This document shows, in pieces, positions 18,087 to 26,145 of a stretch of DNA of 50,568 nt (the first letter of the stretch is position 1; each line of letters begins with the position of its first letter). The notes beneath the pieces are model-generated. The model saw only the letters and a program-made list of their open reading frames with translations. It did not search any database and had not been told where the DNA came from. The stretch is from contig CASEYW010000137.1 of assembly GCA_949292215.1 (NCBI GenBank), forward strand, positions 1 through 50,568, read 5' to 3'. Made by a program: the position numbers and the translations under genes. The DNA comes from an uncultured bacterium (GTDB lineage Bacteria > Verrucomicrobiota > Lentisphaeria > Victivallales > UBA1829).

Positions 18087-18932
18087 TCACCTCATCGGAT
18101 TGTAAAGATCGGTTGCAGGACGGGCGGCATCCGGAGTCACGCCGCCACCGACAAAACCGATGTTGTACTGCACGGCAGATTCATCCGGATTGGAATCGAT
18201 CATCCGTTCCGCAGAAGCATGTCCATCGACCCATGCCACACCTGCCGTCCGGAAATGGCGGAAATACGTGGTTCCCGAATCCTTGTATTTCCAGGAACTG
18301 CCGCCAACTTCCTGCGGCTGGATTTTACAGTAAAGATACGGAGAAATCTTCGCGGGCTTGTACAGCGTTGATCCCATTTTGGAACGGGCGCAGTCTGAAA
18401 AAGCAACCGTATCAGAAGTCCGCTTCATTTGAGAGCGTTTCAGGAAATGACGGGTCTTGTCCGTGCTGTCGGGATATCCGCCGAGCCAAATCGCGTTGTA
18501 CCCGTATCCAGTCGCCTCCGAAACATTCGTAAATTCGGAGAGCCGTTCCGATGGACAGAACATCACTTTCGGCGCACATCCCAGATAAGATCCCAGCATC
18601 GCATTCCGGGTAAGATCATAAGTCTTATCAGAATTCTTGTATCCAATCCAGTAATCGGCATCCACGTCGGAAGTGCCGTTTGCGGCATTGCTGTACATTA
18701 CGAACTGTTCGTCATAATCGTTTGCATACATCTGATTCGCAGTTCCGATCTGCTTCAGATTTGCAATGCAGTTGAGCCCCAGGCTCTTTTCCCGAGCACC
18801 ATTCAGTGCCGGCAGAAGCATTCCCGCAAGAATCGTGATCACAGCAATGACCACCAGGAGTTCTATCAGTGTGAAATTTTCACGGCGACTTTTCCCGAAG
18901 GGAAACGGCAGTTGAGGCAGACGATGCAGCAT
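18087..18932 (-). CDS. Type IV pseudopilin-like protein (H-X9-DG / DUF1559 family), first gene of the corrinoid operon
   Basis: A 281-residue protein with an N-terminal prepilin-like helix, [20 protein letters not shown], preceded by a basic leader ending SRREN. The -1 residue is Asn rather than the usual Gly. The C-terminal part holds an exact H-X9-DG motif ([12 protein letters not shown]). Such proteins are numerous in Lentisphaerota and Planctomycetota and their functions are mostly unknown. It is the first gene after the cobalamin riboswitch, with AAAGGAG before the ATG, and the binding-protein gene follows after seven bases. That suggests a surface or periplasmic role in corrinoid capture, which is inference. 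No BtuB-type receptor is present here. Confidence 0.88.
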   Translation of the reverse strand: MLHRLPQLPFPFGKSRRENFTLIELLVVIAVITILAGMLLPALNGAREKSLGLNCIANLKQIGTANQMYANDYDEQFVMYSNAANGTSDVDADYWIGYKNSDKTYDLTRNAMLGSYLGCAPKVMFCPSERLSEFTNVSEATGYGYNAIWLGGYPDSTDKTRHFLKRSQMKRTSDTVAFSDCARSKMGSTLYKPAKISPYLYCKIQPQEVGGSSWKYKDSGTTYFRHFRTAGVAWVDGHASAERMIDSNPDESAVQYNIGFVGGGVTPDAARPATDLYNPMR

Positions 18933-18934
18933 GA

Positions 18935-19085
18935 CCAGCTCCTTTGTGTTACGCGCACCAGACCGGGGAAGCGCTGATTGCCCGGCGTTTCATCGACCAT
19001 GAAAGGATCTGGCTTGCCGTTTCCGGCTTCACAGTTGCGCGACAGCTTCCGACTTTCACGGAATTCACTTGTCATGGTCTGCGGA
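18935..19085 (-). promoter_or_regulatory. Cobalamin riboswitch (compact), leader of the corrinoid operon
   Basis: The minus-strand leader contains the conserved B12 core: GTGAAAGTCGGAAGCTG and TCGCGCAACTGTGAAGCC (19024-19059), then AGCCAGATCCTTTC (19001-19014), the B12 box. Perfect eight-base arms GACCATGA (19072-19079) and TCATGGTC (18995-19002) form a closing P1 helix, giving an aptamer of only about 85 nucleotides. Between the core and the B12 box is a GCCG-GAAA-CGGC tetraloop hairpin. A CCGGG/CCCGG hairpin (18963-18985) and the AAAGGAG Shine-Dalgarno follow. The small size resembles compact cobalamin riboswitch classes. No terminator T-run is seen, so control is probably translational. 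Confidence 0.9.
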
Positions 19086-19092
19086 ATATGGT

Positions 19093-19120
19093 ACTATACT
19101 GCGAAAAAGAAAAAAGTCAA
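19093..19120 (-). promoter_or_regulatory. Promoter of the corrinoid operon
   Basis: On the minus strand TTGACT (19115-19120) and TATAGT (19093-19098) are separated by 16 bases. The predicted start, near 19086, lies a few bases before the riboswitch P1 helix, which fits a transcript opening directly into the aptamer. Confidence 0.75.
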
Positions 19121-19207
19121 TCCGCCTAGTTTCTGAAAAGAGAACCTGGGCCACAACCGTTCCGGATGGAAAATTTCGTTCCCTCTCTTCGGTCTCATCC
19201 GAACAAA

Positions 19208-20641
19208 TCACGGTCCCACGGAGGATTCCGTTTTCTCTCTATGCCGGAGTTCATAAATCTTCGGGATCAGATATTTGATCACAGCCGCAGCGGGAACGGC
19301 AAGAATCATACCTGTAATGCCTGCGACAAGTCCGCCGATCAGAACCACAATAATCGTCTCAATGGTACTCAGTCCGATCGCTCCCCCGACAAGCGATGGA
19401 TAGAGGATCAGCTGTTCCAATATCCCGTTGATCAGCGTATAGGCAACAGCCACACCGATCAAGGTCACCAGCAGATGCGAATCACAGAACCCGATACACA
19501 CCCCGCATGTCAGCACAAAACTCGCCACGGGACCGATGAAGGGAAGAAGGATCGTCAGTCCCGCAAGAATCGCCAGAGGAATCGCGTAGGGAACGGAAAA
19601 CAGCGAAAAGAGCACCAGATAAATTACCGTTTCAATGAGAATGATGGAGATGTATCCCCTCACCCAGCGATGAAACATATTGCTGATCGTGTTGATGATG
19701 GAAGCGGCTTCAGCGCGAGCCTCTCCGGAAGTCTCCGGCAGCCACGCCGTACTGAACAGACTGTGAACACACCACTCCCCGACGTTCGATTTGCCGTCCG
19801 AATCACTGAACAGCGCCATCTTCTGAAGAAAAAACAGGAAGAAGAAGACAAACAGCAGAATGTCAAATGCAAATGTCCCGAGATGGGAAGCCAGCGAAAA
19901 CAGAGATGCCAGTATCCCCTTTCCTTTGGAAAAAGCAAACATAGCCAGTTCCGAACGGTTTGCATGGATATACTCGCGGATCTGCGGACGCAGTTTCTCA
20001 AACAGCGCACGCAAAGAAAGTTCCTCCGAAACGACCGTTCCTTCCGACAGATTTCCCTCTTTCGGCGTTGCCGTCTCCGCCTGAGGATCAGATTTGCCGC
20101 GGGATTCGACCGGTTCCCATTCTCCCTCAGCGGCATTCCCTTTTTCCTTGCTGATCCATTTCGCGACTCTCAATTCCGCCTGTTTCAGAGCGGGACTCTC
20201 CGCCGCCCACGCATTGATGGATTTTCCAGCATCAATCGCAGCAGGAATCAGGAAGGATGCCGTCACAATAACAAGCAGTCCCAAGGCAGCAATGCAGGTC
20301 AGAAATGCAGCAATGGAGGCGTTCAGGACCAGACTCTCCCGTCGGGCCTTCCCCTGCTCTTTCCGGGAGAGAGGAGGACGTTTCCGCATCAGCCGTCCGC
20401 GCAACCGGATAAAAGGAGTGGATAAAAAAGAAAAAAATGCCGAAATCCGTTTCACAGAACGGCTCCGGAAAATCCGTTTCTCAAAAAGTTTTTCCAGCGG
20501 CAGCAGAAAGTAGGCGGCAATGATCCCGAACACAAGCGACTTCAAAAACGTCGCGGCAAACACAAACAGAAGAATGACCACCAGAGCGACAACGACCCCC
20601 GCTCCCGAACCGATGACTTTTTTCCTGATTCCAGAATCCAT
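19208..20641 (-). CDS. AI-2E family transporter (PerM/YhhT-like)
   Basis: A 477-residue membrane protein. The N-terminus has two hydrophobic helices (residues about 8-45) and a third segment lies near residue 110. A charged, Glu/Lys-rich soluble region occupies roughly residues 150-220. The conserved C-terminal core contains LPFIGPVASFVLTCGVCIGF, TLINGILEQLILYP and GLSTIETIIVVLIGGLVAG. Family members have been linked to autoinducer-2 export and to Na+/H+ exchange, so the substrate is open. AGGAGGAGAG precedes the start. It is the last gene of the aldolase/pyrophosphatase operon. No clear terminator lies before the corrinoid promoter, so read-through is possible. Confidence 0.85.
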   Translation of the reverse strand: MDSGIRKKVIGSGAGVVVALVVILLFVFAATFLKSLVFGIIAAYFLLPLEKLFEKRIFRSRSVKRISAFFSFLSTPFIRLRGRLMRKRPPLSRKEQGKARRESLVLNASIAAFLTCIAALGLLVIVTASFLIPAAIDAGKSINAWAAESPALKQAELRVAKWISKEKGNAAEGEWEPVESRGKSDPQAETATPKEGNLSEGTVVSEELSLRALFEKLRPQIREYIHANRSELAMFAFSKGKGILASLFSLASHLGTFAFDILLFVFFFLFFLQKMALFSDSDGKSNVGEWCVHSLFSTAWLPETSGEARAEAASIINTISNMFHRWVRGYISIILIETVIYLVLFSLFSVPYAIPLAILAGLTILLPFIGPVASFVLTCGVCIGFCDSHLLVTLIGVAVAYTLINGILEQLILYPSLVGGAIGLSTIETIIVVLIGGLVAGITGMILAVPAAAVIKYLIPKIYELRHREKTESSVGP

Positions 20642-20684
20642 TTTCTCTCTCCTCCTGCCAAGAAAACCGGGACGATACCCGATT

Positions 20685-22400
20685 TCAAAGTTTCGGCACA
20701 GCGCGCGTCACGGCAAGGATCTGCGGCAGAAGCTGTTTTTTCCGGCTGAGAACACCGGGCAGCATGAACAGCCCGTCCGGACGTTTCCGATACGGAAGAT
20801 TCCGGATAATCGCCGGGGCTCCGGCAATCAGGAGTTCGGAATTGCCGCGCACAGGATCTGTAACCAGCAAACCGATGAAGTCAAGCGATTCCTCCCGCAT
20901 GATCCGTTCCATCTCCTTCTGGAGCTCTCCATGACGGCGGTGCAGAAGCTCCAGATTGTTCTCCTCCACCTGCGACAAAGCAAACTTGTAGGCGTTTTCC
21001 GCATAGTTCTTACGATCGGCATCAATAACCTCCGGAGAAGACTTCACGGCAAGTGGAGAATCAATCTGCATCAATCCATCCATCAGCTCTCCGGCTGAGG
21101 TACCGGAAATTTTCTCCAGCCAGGCTCCGGTCTCCCGGTCAAGACGTGTGGTGGTAGGCGACTGGAACAGAAGCGTATCGGTCACGATCCCGCACAACAG
21201 AACTCCGGCAATCTCACGCGTCGGACGAAGTCCGGCGGAACGGTACATTCCCGCGACAAGCGTACAGGTGCTCCCTACAACATCCGCCGTGAATTTGATC
21301 GGTTCAGAGGTCGGCTTCATACCGATCCTGTGATGATCCACCACTTCAATCACCGGAATTTCCTCCAGACCGGGAATCCCCTGTGGAATCTCATTGTGAT
21401 CCACAAGAATCATCGCAAACGGAGGCGGAGCCGTAAACGATGCCTTCGAGACAATCCCCCGCAGCCGGCCATCATGGTCACAGACCGGAAACACATCATC
21501 CGGCGAAGCAAGAATCTGCGGACGGATCTCGCGAACCATGTCGTCCTCCGACAAAACCGAAACCCGGCGATTCAGCGACGCATTCGCCACTGGAGAACTG
21601 AATTTCAACCGACGGATCACCGTTGCGGAATCGCACGCGGTCCGCAGAATCGTCACTTTTTTAAATTCCGCCAGTTCGACAACCGAAGATTCCACCGGGC
21701 AGTTTCCCGTGATAATCAGCAGACGGATCGGTCTCTGCAGCACCCGCAGATGAATCTCCGGACGATCCCCGACAATAATAACCGGTTCATTCGCATGGGC
21801 TGAATTCAAATGCCGATCAAAAAATTCCGAACTCATCGCCGCGACAAACACATCGAAATTACGGAGTTTCCCGTCAGGCGTTCCCGCGAGGCTCTCTGCC
21901 TGAAGCACATTCTGAATCATCGCAACGGAAGAGTAAATTGTCCTTCCGGTAAGACTCTTCCCCGCATCAGAATCCGCTCCGATGTTCAGCAGATCGGACA
22001 GCAGGGAAAACGGACTCAGAATTCCCAGATATTTCCGCTGCGCATCCACCACAGGAAGCGCAGGCGCATTCGACTCTTTCAGCATTTTAACCGCATCAAA
22101 CAGCGAAACATCGGCAGGCACCGCTCTGCAGTTTTCCTCCATCATGTTTCCCACGCGGACATAAACATCATTCCGGCACTGCGGCGGCTCCAGTTTGAAA
22201 TGCCGGAACACCCATGCGGCACGCTCCGGCATCAGGCCGGGACAAATCGGGGTTACATTGTCATGTCCAAGTGCATGTTTCAGCGCCGCAAGCGCATACG
22301 CCGCCATGACACTGTCGACATCGGGATTCCGGTGCCCGGAAATGAGCACCGGACGTGAATTCTCCTGAATCCGGGAGTTCTGCATCGCTGTGTCAATCAA
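20685..22400 (-). CDS. Manganese-dependent inorganic pyrophosphatase (family II) with CBS-DRTGG regulatory insert
   Basis: A 571-residue DHH-superfamily protein. The N-terminal metal motif SGHRNPDVDSVMAA (near residue 21) and the later VDHHRIG (near residue 353) form the family II active site, and a DHHA2 domain covers about residues 445-571. Between them lie one CBS domain (VKMLKESNAPALPVVDA), a DRTGG-like domain and a second CBS segment. In characterised relatives this insert binds adenine nucleotides and controls activity. The frame opens with TTG overlapping the aldolase stop; an ATG at 22385 is the alternative start. Confidence 0.9.
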   Translation of the reverse strand: MIDTAMQNSRIQENSRPVLISGHRNPDVDSVMAAYALAALKHALGHDNVTPICPGLMPERAAWVFRHFKLEPPQCRNDVYVRVGNMMEENCRAVPADVSLFDAVKMLKESNAPALPVVDAQRKYLGILSPFSLLSDLLNIGADSDAGKSLTGRTIYSSVAMIQNVLQAESLAGTPDGKLRNFDVFVAAMSSEFFDRHLNSAHANEPVIIVGDRPEIHLRVLQRPIRLLIITGNCPVESSVVELAEFKKVTILRTACDSATVIRRLKFSSPVANASLNRRVSVLSEDDMVREIRPQILASPDDVFPVCDHDGRLRGIVSKASFTAPPPFAMILVDHNEIPQGIPGLEEIPVIEVVDHHRIGMKPTSEPIKFTADVVGSTCTLVAGMYRSAGLRPTREIAGVLLCGIVTDTLLFQSPTTTRLDRETGAWLEKISGTSAGELMDGLMQIDSPLAVKSSPEVIDADRKNYAENAYKFALSQVEENNLELLHRRHGELQKEMERIMREESLDFIGLLVTDPVRGNSELLIAGAPAIIRNLPYRKRPDGLFMLPGVLSRKKQLLPQILAVTRAVPKL

Positions 22401-23671
22401 GCCTTCGGCAGATTGAAGGCTTCGACAATGTCATCCACCTGTTCCTGCGTGATCGGCTTGAGCGTACCGATCCGTCCCGCAAGCAGAATGCACTTTGCCG
22501 TGAACTCGGAGACCTCCAGACGGTCGAACGCTTCAATCAGCGTCTTGCCGCAGGAAATGACGCCGCAGTTTTCCACCATCAGCACCGGAGTCGCCGGCGT
22601 GATCCGATCCACCACTTTCAGCGGATCATTGAAATATTCAGCGGAAGAAACCAGCGGAATGTCTCGGAGCTGAATGTAGCTTTCGGGAATGGTCCGACTG
22701 TCCATTCGGGTACCGGTGGAAGCAAACGCCATCGCATTGGGCGGACGCGTCATAATGATCGCATTCACCCAGCCGCAGCGGCGATAGATTTCGCGGCAGA
22801 AGGCAGATCCCGAAGAGGGAATCTTGCCAGCCTCGCGCTTGCCGTTGACAATGCGCACCATATCGGCGGCATTCATATCCATCGGATCGAAATTGGTCGG
22901 AGTTACGATGAAATCATCCTCTGCGAGTCGAGCGGAAAGAAACGCATTCCCGGTAAAAAGCAGTTTCTGACGATACGCACGGGCGCGGAAATTGATGATG
23001 GAATCGCGCATTTCGCACTCGTATGGAGAAGCGCTGATCGGTTCGAATTCCGGCCAGACGGTCCGTCTCGGTTCTCCCTGCGGATGCAGAAGATCCCCGA
23101 GTCCGCTGGCGTTGATCTGAATGCGGGCGACATAATCAAGAGATTCAAAACGGGTAAAGGCTTCCGCAATCGTGGAACCGCACATGACAGCGCCGTGATT
23201 TTCCATCATGACGGAATCGGCGCCCTTCTCAAACTCCGCCGCGATAATCTCGCCCAGGGTTTTGCTTCCGGGAATGTCGTATCTGGAAAACGCAACTTTG
23301 CCGCACGCCTCACGGCATCCGGGAACAAGCGACGGGTCCGGGCATCTGCCGACAAGACTGAACGCAACCAGTGCCGGAGAATGAGCATGCAAAACGGCAC
23401 GGACATCCTTACGGAGCGTGTAGACAGCAGTATGAAACGGCAGTTCGCAGCTCGGACGGTGCTTGCCGATGATTTCCCCTTCCGGAGTGACTTTGACAAT
23501 ATCATCCGGTTTGAGAGACCCCTTGTCAATGCCGCCCGGTGTGATCCAGATGTTTCCATCCTCGTCCTTGATGGAGAGATTCCCGCCTGAAGTGGTGGTC
23601 ATCCCATAGTCGTAGAGGCGCTGAAGAGTGGCCACGAGAATATTCCGCGGATGCGTGTAGTTGCAGCTCAT
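22397..23671 (-). CDS. Tandem class II aldolase/adducin-domain protein
   Basis: The 424 residues hold two aldolase II domains. The first (about 1-205) looks active: GGNLSIKDEDG, the zinc motif VLHAHSPALVAF near residues 91-102, and MMENHGAVMCG with the third histidine near residue 158. The second (about 215-424) matches in outline, but the HAH site reads MTRPPNAMAF and the NHG site reads ENCGVISCG. It therefore lacks the metal ligands and is probably structural. Relatives act on fuculose- or rhamnulose-type phosphates or as epimerases; the substrate is unknown. AAGGAG lies eight bases before the ATG. Confidence 0.85.
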   Translation of the reverse strand: MSCNYTHPRNILVATLQRLYDYGMTTTSGGNLSIKDEDGNIWITPGGIDKGSLKPDDIVKVTPEGEIIGKHRPSCELPFHTAVYTLRKDVRAVLHAHSPALVAFSLVGRCPDPSLVPGCREACGKVAFSRYDIPGSKTLGEIIAAEFEKGADSVMMENHGAVMCGSTIAEAFTRFESLDYVARIQINASGLGDLLHPQGEPRRTVWPEFEPISASPYECEMRDSIINFRARAYRQKLLFTGNAFLSARLAEDDFIVTPTNFDPMDMNAADMVRIVNGKREAGKIPSSGSAFCREIYRRCGWVNAIIMTRPPNAMAFASTGTRMDSRTIPESYIQLRDIPLVSSAEYFNDPLKVVDRITPATPVLMVENCGVISCGKTLIEAFDRLEVSEFTAKCILLAGRIGTLKPITQEQVDDIVEAFNLPKA

Positions 23672-23707
23672 TTCGTTACTCCTTGTCTTATTTGAGTTGA
23701 CAGAGGG

Positions 23708-23736
23708 AATATACCGTATCCCGGGGCATTATGCAA
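23708..23736 (-). promoter_or_regulatory. Promoter of the aldolase-pyrophosphatase-AI-2E operon
   Basis: On the minus strand TTGCAT (23731-23736) and TATATT (23708-23713) are spaced by exactly 17 bases. The start of transcription would be near 23701, giving a leader of about 30 bases to the aldolase ATG. It is divergent from the regulator promoter about 125 bases away. Confidence 0.7.
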
Positions 23737-23861
23737 GTCGGACTCAAAAACAAACCGGGGATTTTCCTTCTCTTTCCAGACTCATTCCGCAAATCCGGAA
23801 CCTTCCTGCCGCACTCCCGGGGAACTCCTCCGGAAAAATAATAAAAAAACGAAATCCCCCC

Positions 23862-23890
23862 TTGACAGATCAAGTGAACAGACTTATAAT
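23862..23890 (+). promoter_or_regulatory. Consensus sigma-70 promoter of the GntR/LacI-type regulator
   Basis: TTGACA (23862-23867), 17 bases, TATAAT (23885-23890): a perfect match to the bacterial consensus. This is rare for a regulator gene and suggests that expression is held down by repression. The spacer contains the first of three operator-like repeats. Confidence 0.85.
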
Positions 23891-23912
23891 CTGAAGTAAA
23901 CAAAAGTGAACA
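23872..23912 (+). repeat. Three in-phase operator-like direct repeats AAGTRAACA
   Basis: Copies lie at 23872-23880 (AAGTGAACA), 23894-23902 (AAGTAAACA) and 23904-23912 (AAGTGAACA). The copies start 22 and 10 bases apart, close to two and one helical turns, so all face the same side of the DNA. The first lies between -35 and -10, and the others cover the start site and leader. They are good candidates for autorepression by the adjacent regulator. Confidence 0.6.
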
Positions 23913-23923
23913 GAGAGCCTGAA

Positions 23924-25081
23924 ATGCAGAAAATCGAGTTCAAAATAGACGAAGACAGCCCGGTATCCGTTTACTGCCAGCTGAAGGACCAGCTGATTTC
24001 GGAAATGCGTTCCGGAGTTCTGCGGGACAGTTTGAAACTGCCTCCCGTGCGGGAACTTTCCGCTCTCGCACATGTCAGTCTCGGCACCATGCACAGGGTC
24101 ATCTCCAAACTCGTGGAGGAAGGATTCTGCATTCAGAAACCGCGCATCGGAGTTTACATCAACCGCAAGACGCTTTCCGGAACTCGGCGAAAGATACTGA
24201 TCCTCAAACACATTCATCCAATTACAGATCATTATTTCGATCAATGTTTTCAATTTGCCCGGGAAGATCTTTATCGGGATTTTCTGATTCAGACACGTTC
24301 CTGTTTCTACGAACAGTATGGAAATGGACTTCGAATTCTGCCACCGGGAGAATTGGATGAGATCCGCCGGGAACAGCCGGATTGTCTGCTGGTTGCCCTG
24401 CCGCATATCTCACGGAAAGAGGTGCTGGAACTTGCCGAGCTTCCGTTCCCGGTCATCTTTCTCGGGGATTTCCATTTCGGCGAACTCCGCGATCCCCGAA
24501 TCAGCCAGATCCGGGAAGATACCGGACAGCGCGCGGAAAACTTTGTCCGCATCGCATTTGCCATGGGCTTCCGGGATCTGGTGTTCGTTGGAGGAAATGA
24601 AGTGGCGTATTATACAACGTTCCTTCGCAATGCCGGAGAACAGACGGCCCGCGAACTGGGGTGCCGTTTCCGTTTCCTCCATTTCGACCGCTCCAGAGTC
24701 CCAGCCGGAGAATCCCTCTCGAAGTTCTACGACATTCTTCTCCAAAATCTTGCGTCCGACATTCTCGCCGGAGGAATGCCGGACGCCATCTTTTTCGACG
24801 GGTCCGAACGTGCCGAAAAAGCAGTCGCCTTGTTTGAGCATGCGGGATATCATCTGGGAAAGGATTACAGTATCTTTTCCGGAGCGCTAGAATCCTGTAC
24901 CACGGTCCTGATCCGGCGCAATACTGATGCGTTCGCTGGAACTGCCGCAGAATTCATCCGGAATGCAACTGTCAGCGGCAAAGCCTCGTTCGGTCTGCAG
25001 ACCATCCGAAATGCCATCACATCAAAAGTGATTTCATGCAAGGAATTCAAACCCATTCTTTCAGGAGGAAAAAAAGGATGA
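23924..25081 (+). CDS. GntR-type winged-helix regulator with LacI-like sensor domain
   Basis: A 385-residue regulator. The first 75 residues form a GntR winged helix ([39 protein letters not shown]). The remainder resembles a periplasmic-binding-protein/LacI sensor: [51 protein letters not shown]. This architecture (as in AraR) usually responds to a sugar; the ligand is not evident. ATG 23924 is preferred over an in-frame GTG at 23906, which lies within a repeat. It ends overlapping the next gene, a pseudopilin, suggesting co-expression. Confidence 0.85.
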   Translation: MQKIEFKIDEDSPVSVYCQLKDQLISEMRSGVLRDSLKLPPVRELSALAHVSLGTMHRVISKLVEEGFCIQKPRIGVYINRKTLSGTRRKILILKHIHPITDHYFDQCFQFAREDLYRDFLIQTRSCFYEQYGNGLRILPPGELDEIRREQPDCLLVALPHISRKEVLELAELPFPVIFLGDFHFGELRDPRISQIREDTGQRAENFVRIAFAMGFRDLVFVGGNEVAYYTTFLRNAGEQTARELGCRFRFLHFDRSRVPAGESLSKFYDILLQNLASDILAGGMPDAIFFDGSERAEKAVALFEHAGYHLGKDYSIFSGALESCTTVLIRRNTDAFAGTAAEFIRNATVSGKASFGLQTIRNAITSKVISCKEFKPILSGGKKG

Positions 25082-25806
25082 GAAAATTCACACTTATTGA
25101 ATTGCTGGTCGTGATTGCTGTAATCGCCATCCTGATTGCAATGCTGCTTCCCGCTCTGACCAAAGCACGCGACGCAGCACAGAAGACACAATGTCTGAAT
25201 CACCTGAAACAGATCGGACTCGGAATCACAGAATATCGCGGAGATTATTCGGATTACATTCCGCATCCGACAAAGCGATATCAGAACATCTCTTCCGATG
25301 CAACATGGATGACACACGTCTGGCGTTACACGAAAAACACAAAGATCTTTGATTGCCCCAGACGGAAGGACGGACGCTCTCCGCTCAAACCGGCAAACAG
25401 TCAATACATCTATGGAGAAGGCGGATACGGCATGAATACACATTGTTTCACGGCGAGTCCGTTCAGCGGCAACTGGTGGCAGGTTGACGTTGCGGCAAAC
25501 ACACTGGACGGCGGAGTCGAGAGGGCAGTCCGCGGGACGATGGTTCTGACCCCATCCAAATTCATTGTCGTGGCGGATACCGTGATTGCCCCCTCCAGCG
25601 TGTACGGTTCCCGAATCCTGATGGCATATTCCGGCATCAACGATGCCAGCTATGAAGTCTTCGGAGCATTCAGCGACCGACACGGAATGCTCTGCAATCT
25701 CCTTTTCTTTGACGGCCATGTCCAGTCGATGCGTCCCTATCAGTTCAACTACAACGCAGACAATGTGCAGAAAATCCGCGAATACATGACCTGTAGGCAG
25801 AAATAG
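25078..25806 (+). CDS. Type IV pseudopilin-like protein (H-X9-DG / DUF1559 family)
   Basis: A 242-residue protein opening [20 protein letters not shown]. The leader is only three residues and the -1 position is Lys, not Gly. An exact H-X9-DG motif ([12 protein letters not shown]) lies near residue 205. The soluble part is rich in aromatic residues and glycine. The start has AGGAGG upstream and overlaps the regulator stop as ATGA. The coupling suggests that the regulator's ligand and this secreted protein belong to one nutrient-sensing unit; that is inference. Confidence 0.85.
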   Translation: MRKFTLIELLVVIAVIAILIAMLLPALTKARDAAQKTQCLNHLKQIGLGITEYRGDYSDYIPHPTKRYQNISSDATWMTHVWRYTKNTKIFDCPRRKDGRSPLKPANSQYIYGEGGYGMNTHCFTASPFSGNWWQVDVAANTLDGGVERAVRGTMVLTPSKFIVVADTVIAPSSVYGSRILMAYSGINDASYEVFGAFSDRHGMLCNLLFFDGHVQSMRPYQFNYNADNVQKIREYMTCRQK

Positions 25807-26145
25807 CCTCCTCTGAGTGTTCCGGAAAATAACAACCCGATTCCCGTCGGGAAGCGGAACGGATACATCGGAGCTGTCATTCTCCCTATTTCACCCGCAG
25901 CGTCTTTCCTCCCGGGAAGGCAGTTTCCGGATCATTCTCCTCTTTTTCATAAAAAAAATTGCGTTCTTGCATTTCACGGTGTACATTATCTGGACGAACA
26001 ATGTGTTTCATGGAGATCTTTTCTGCTCCGGCTTCAAACAGGCCGGAGAGATCGGATGCGGTTCGTTGCCCCGTCTCCGGAAAACATCGACGGACGGGAA
26101 CGAATGCCAGATGGAACAAACAGAACCTTATTTCAGGAGAACAAA
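25807..26145 (+). other. Intergenic region before pgi
   Basis: No gene is supported here, although the pgi frame stays open upstream to 26056. Two short hairpins are visible: CCCGA/TCGGG near 25831 and a perfect seven-base stem CTCCGGC/GCCGGAG at 26026-26048. A promoter-like TTGCGT, 17 bases, TACATT occurs about 160 bases before the pgi start and probably drives it. No U-tract terminator follows the pseudopilin gene. Confidence 0.4.

Noticed and set aside
19166..20425. 419-residue frame opposite the AI-2E transporter
   Set aside because: The product is very rich in Arg, His, Gln and Asn, typical of a shadow frame, and the minus strand has an ordinary transporter.
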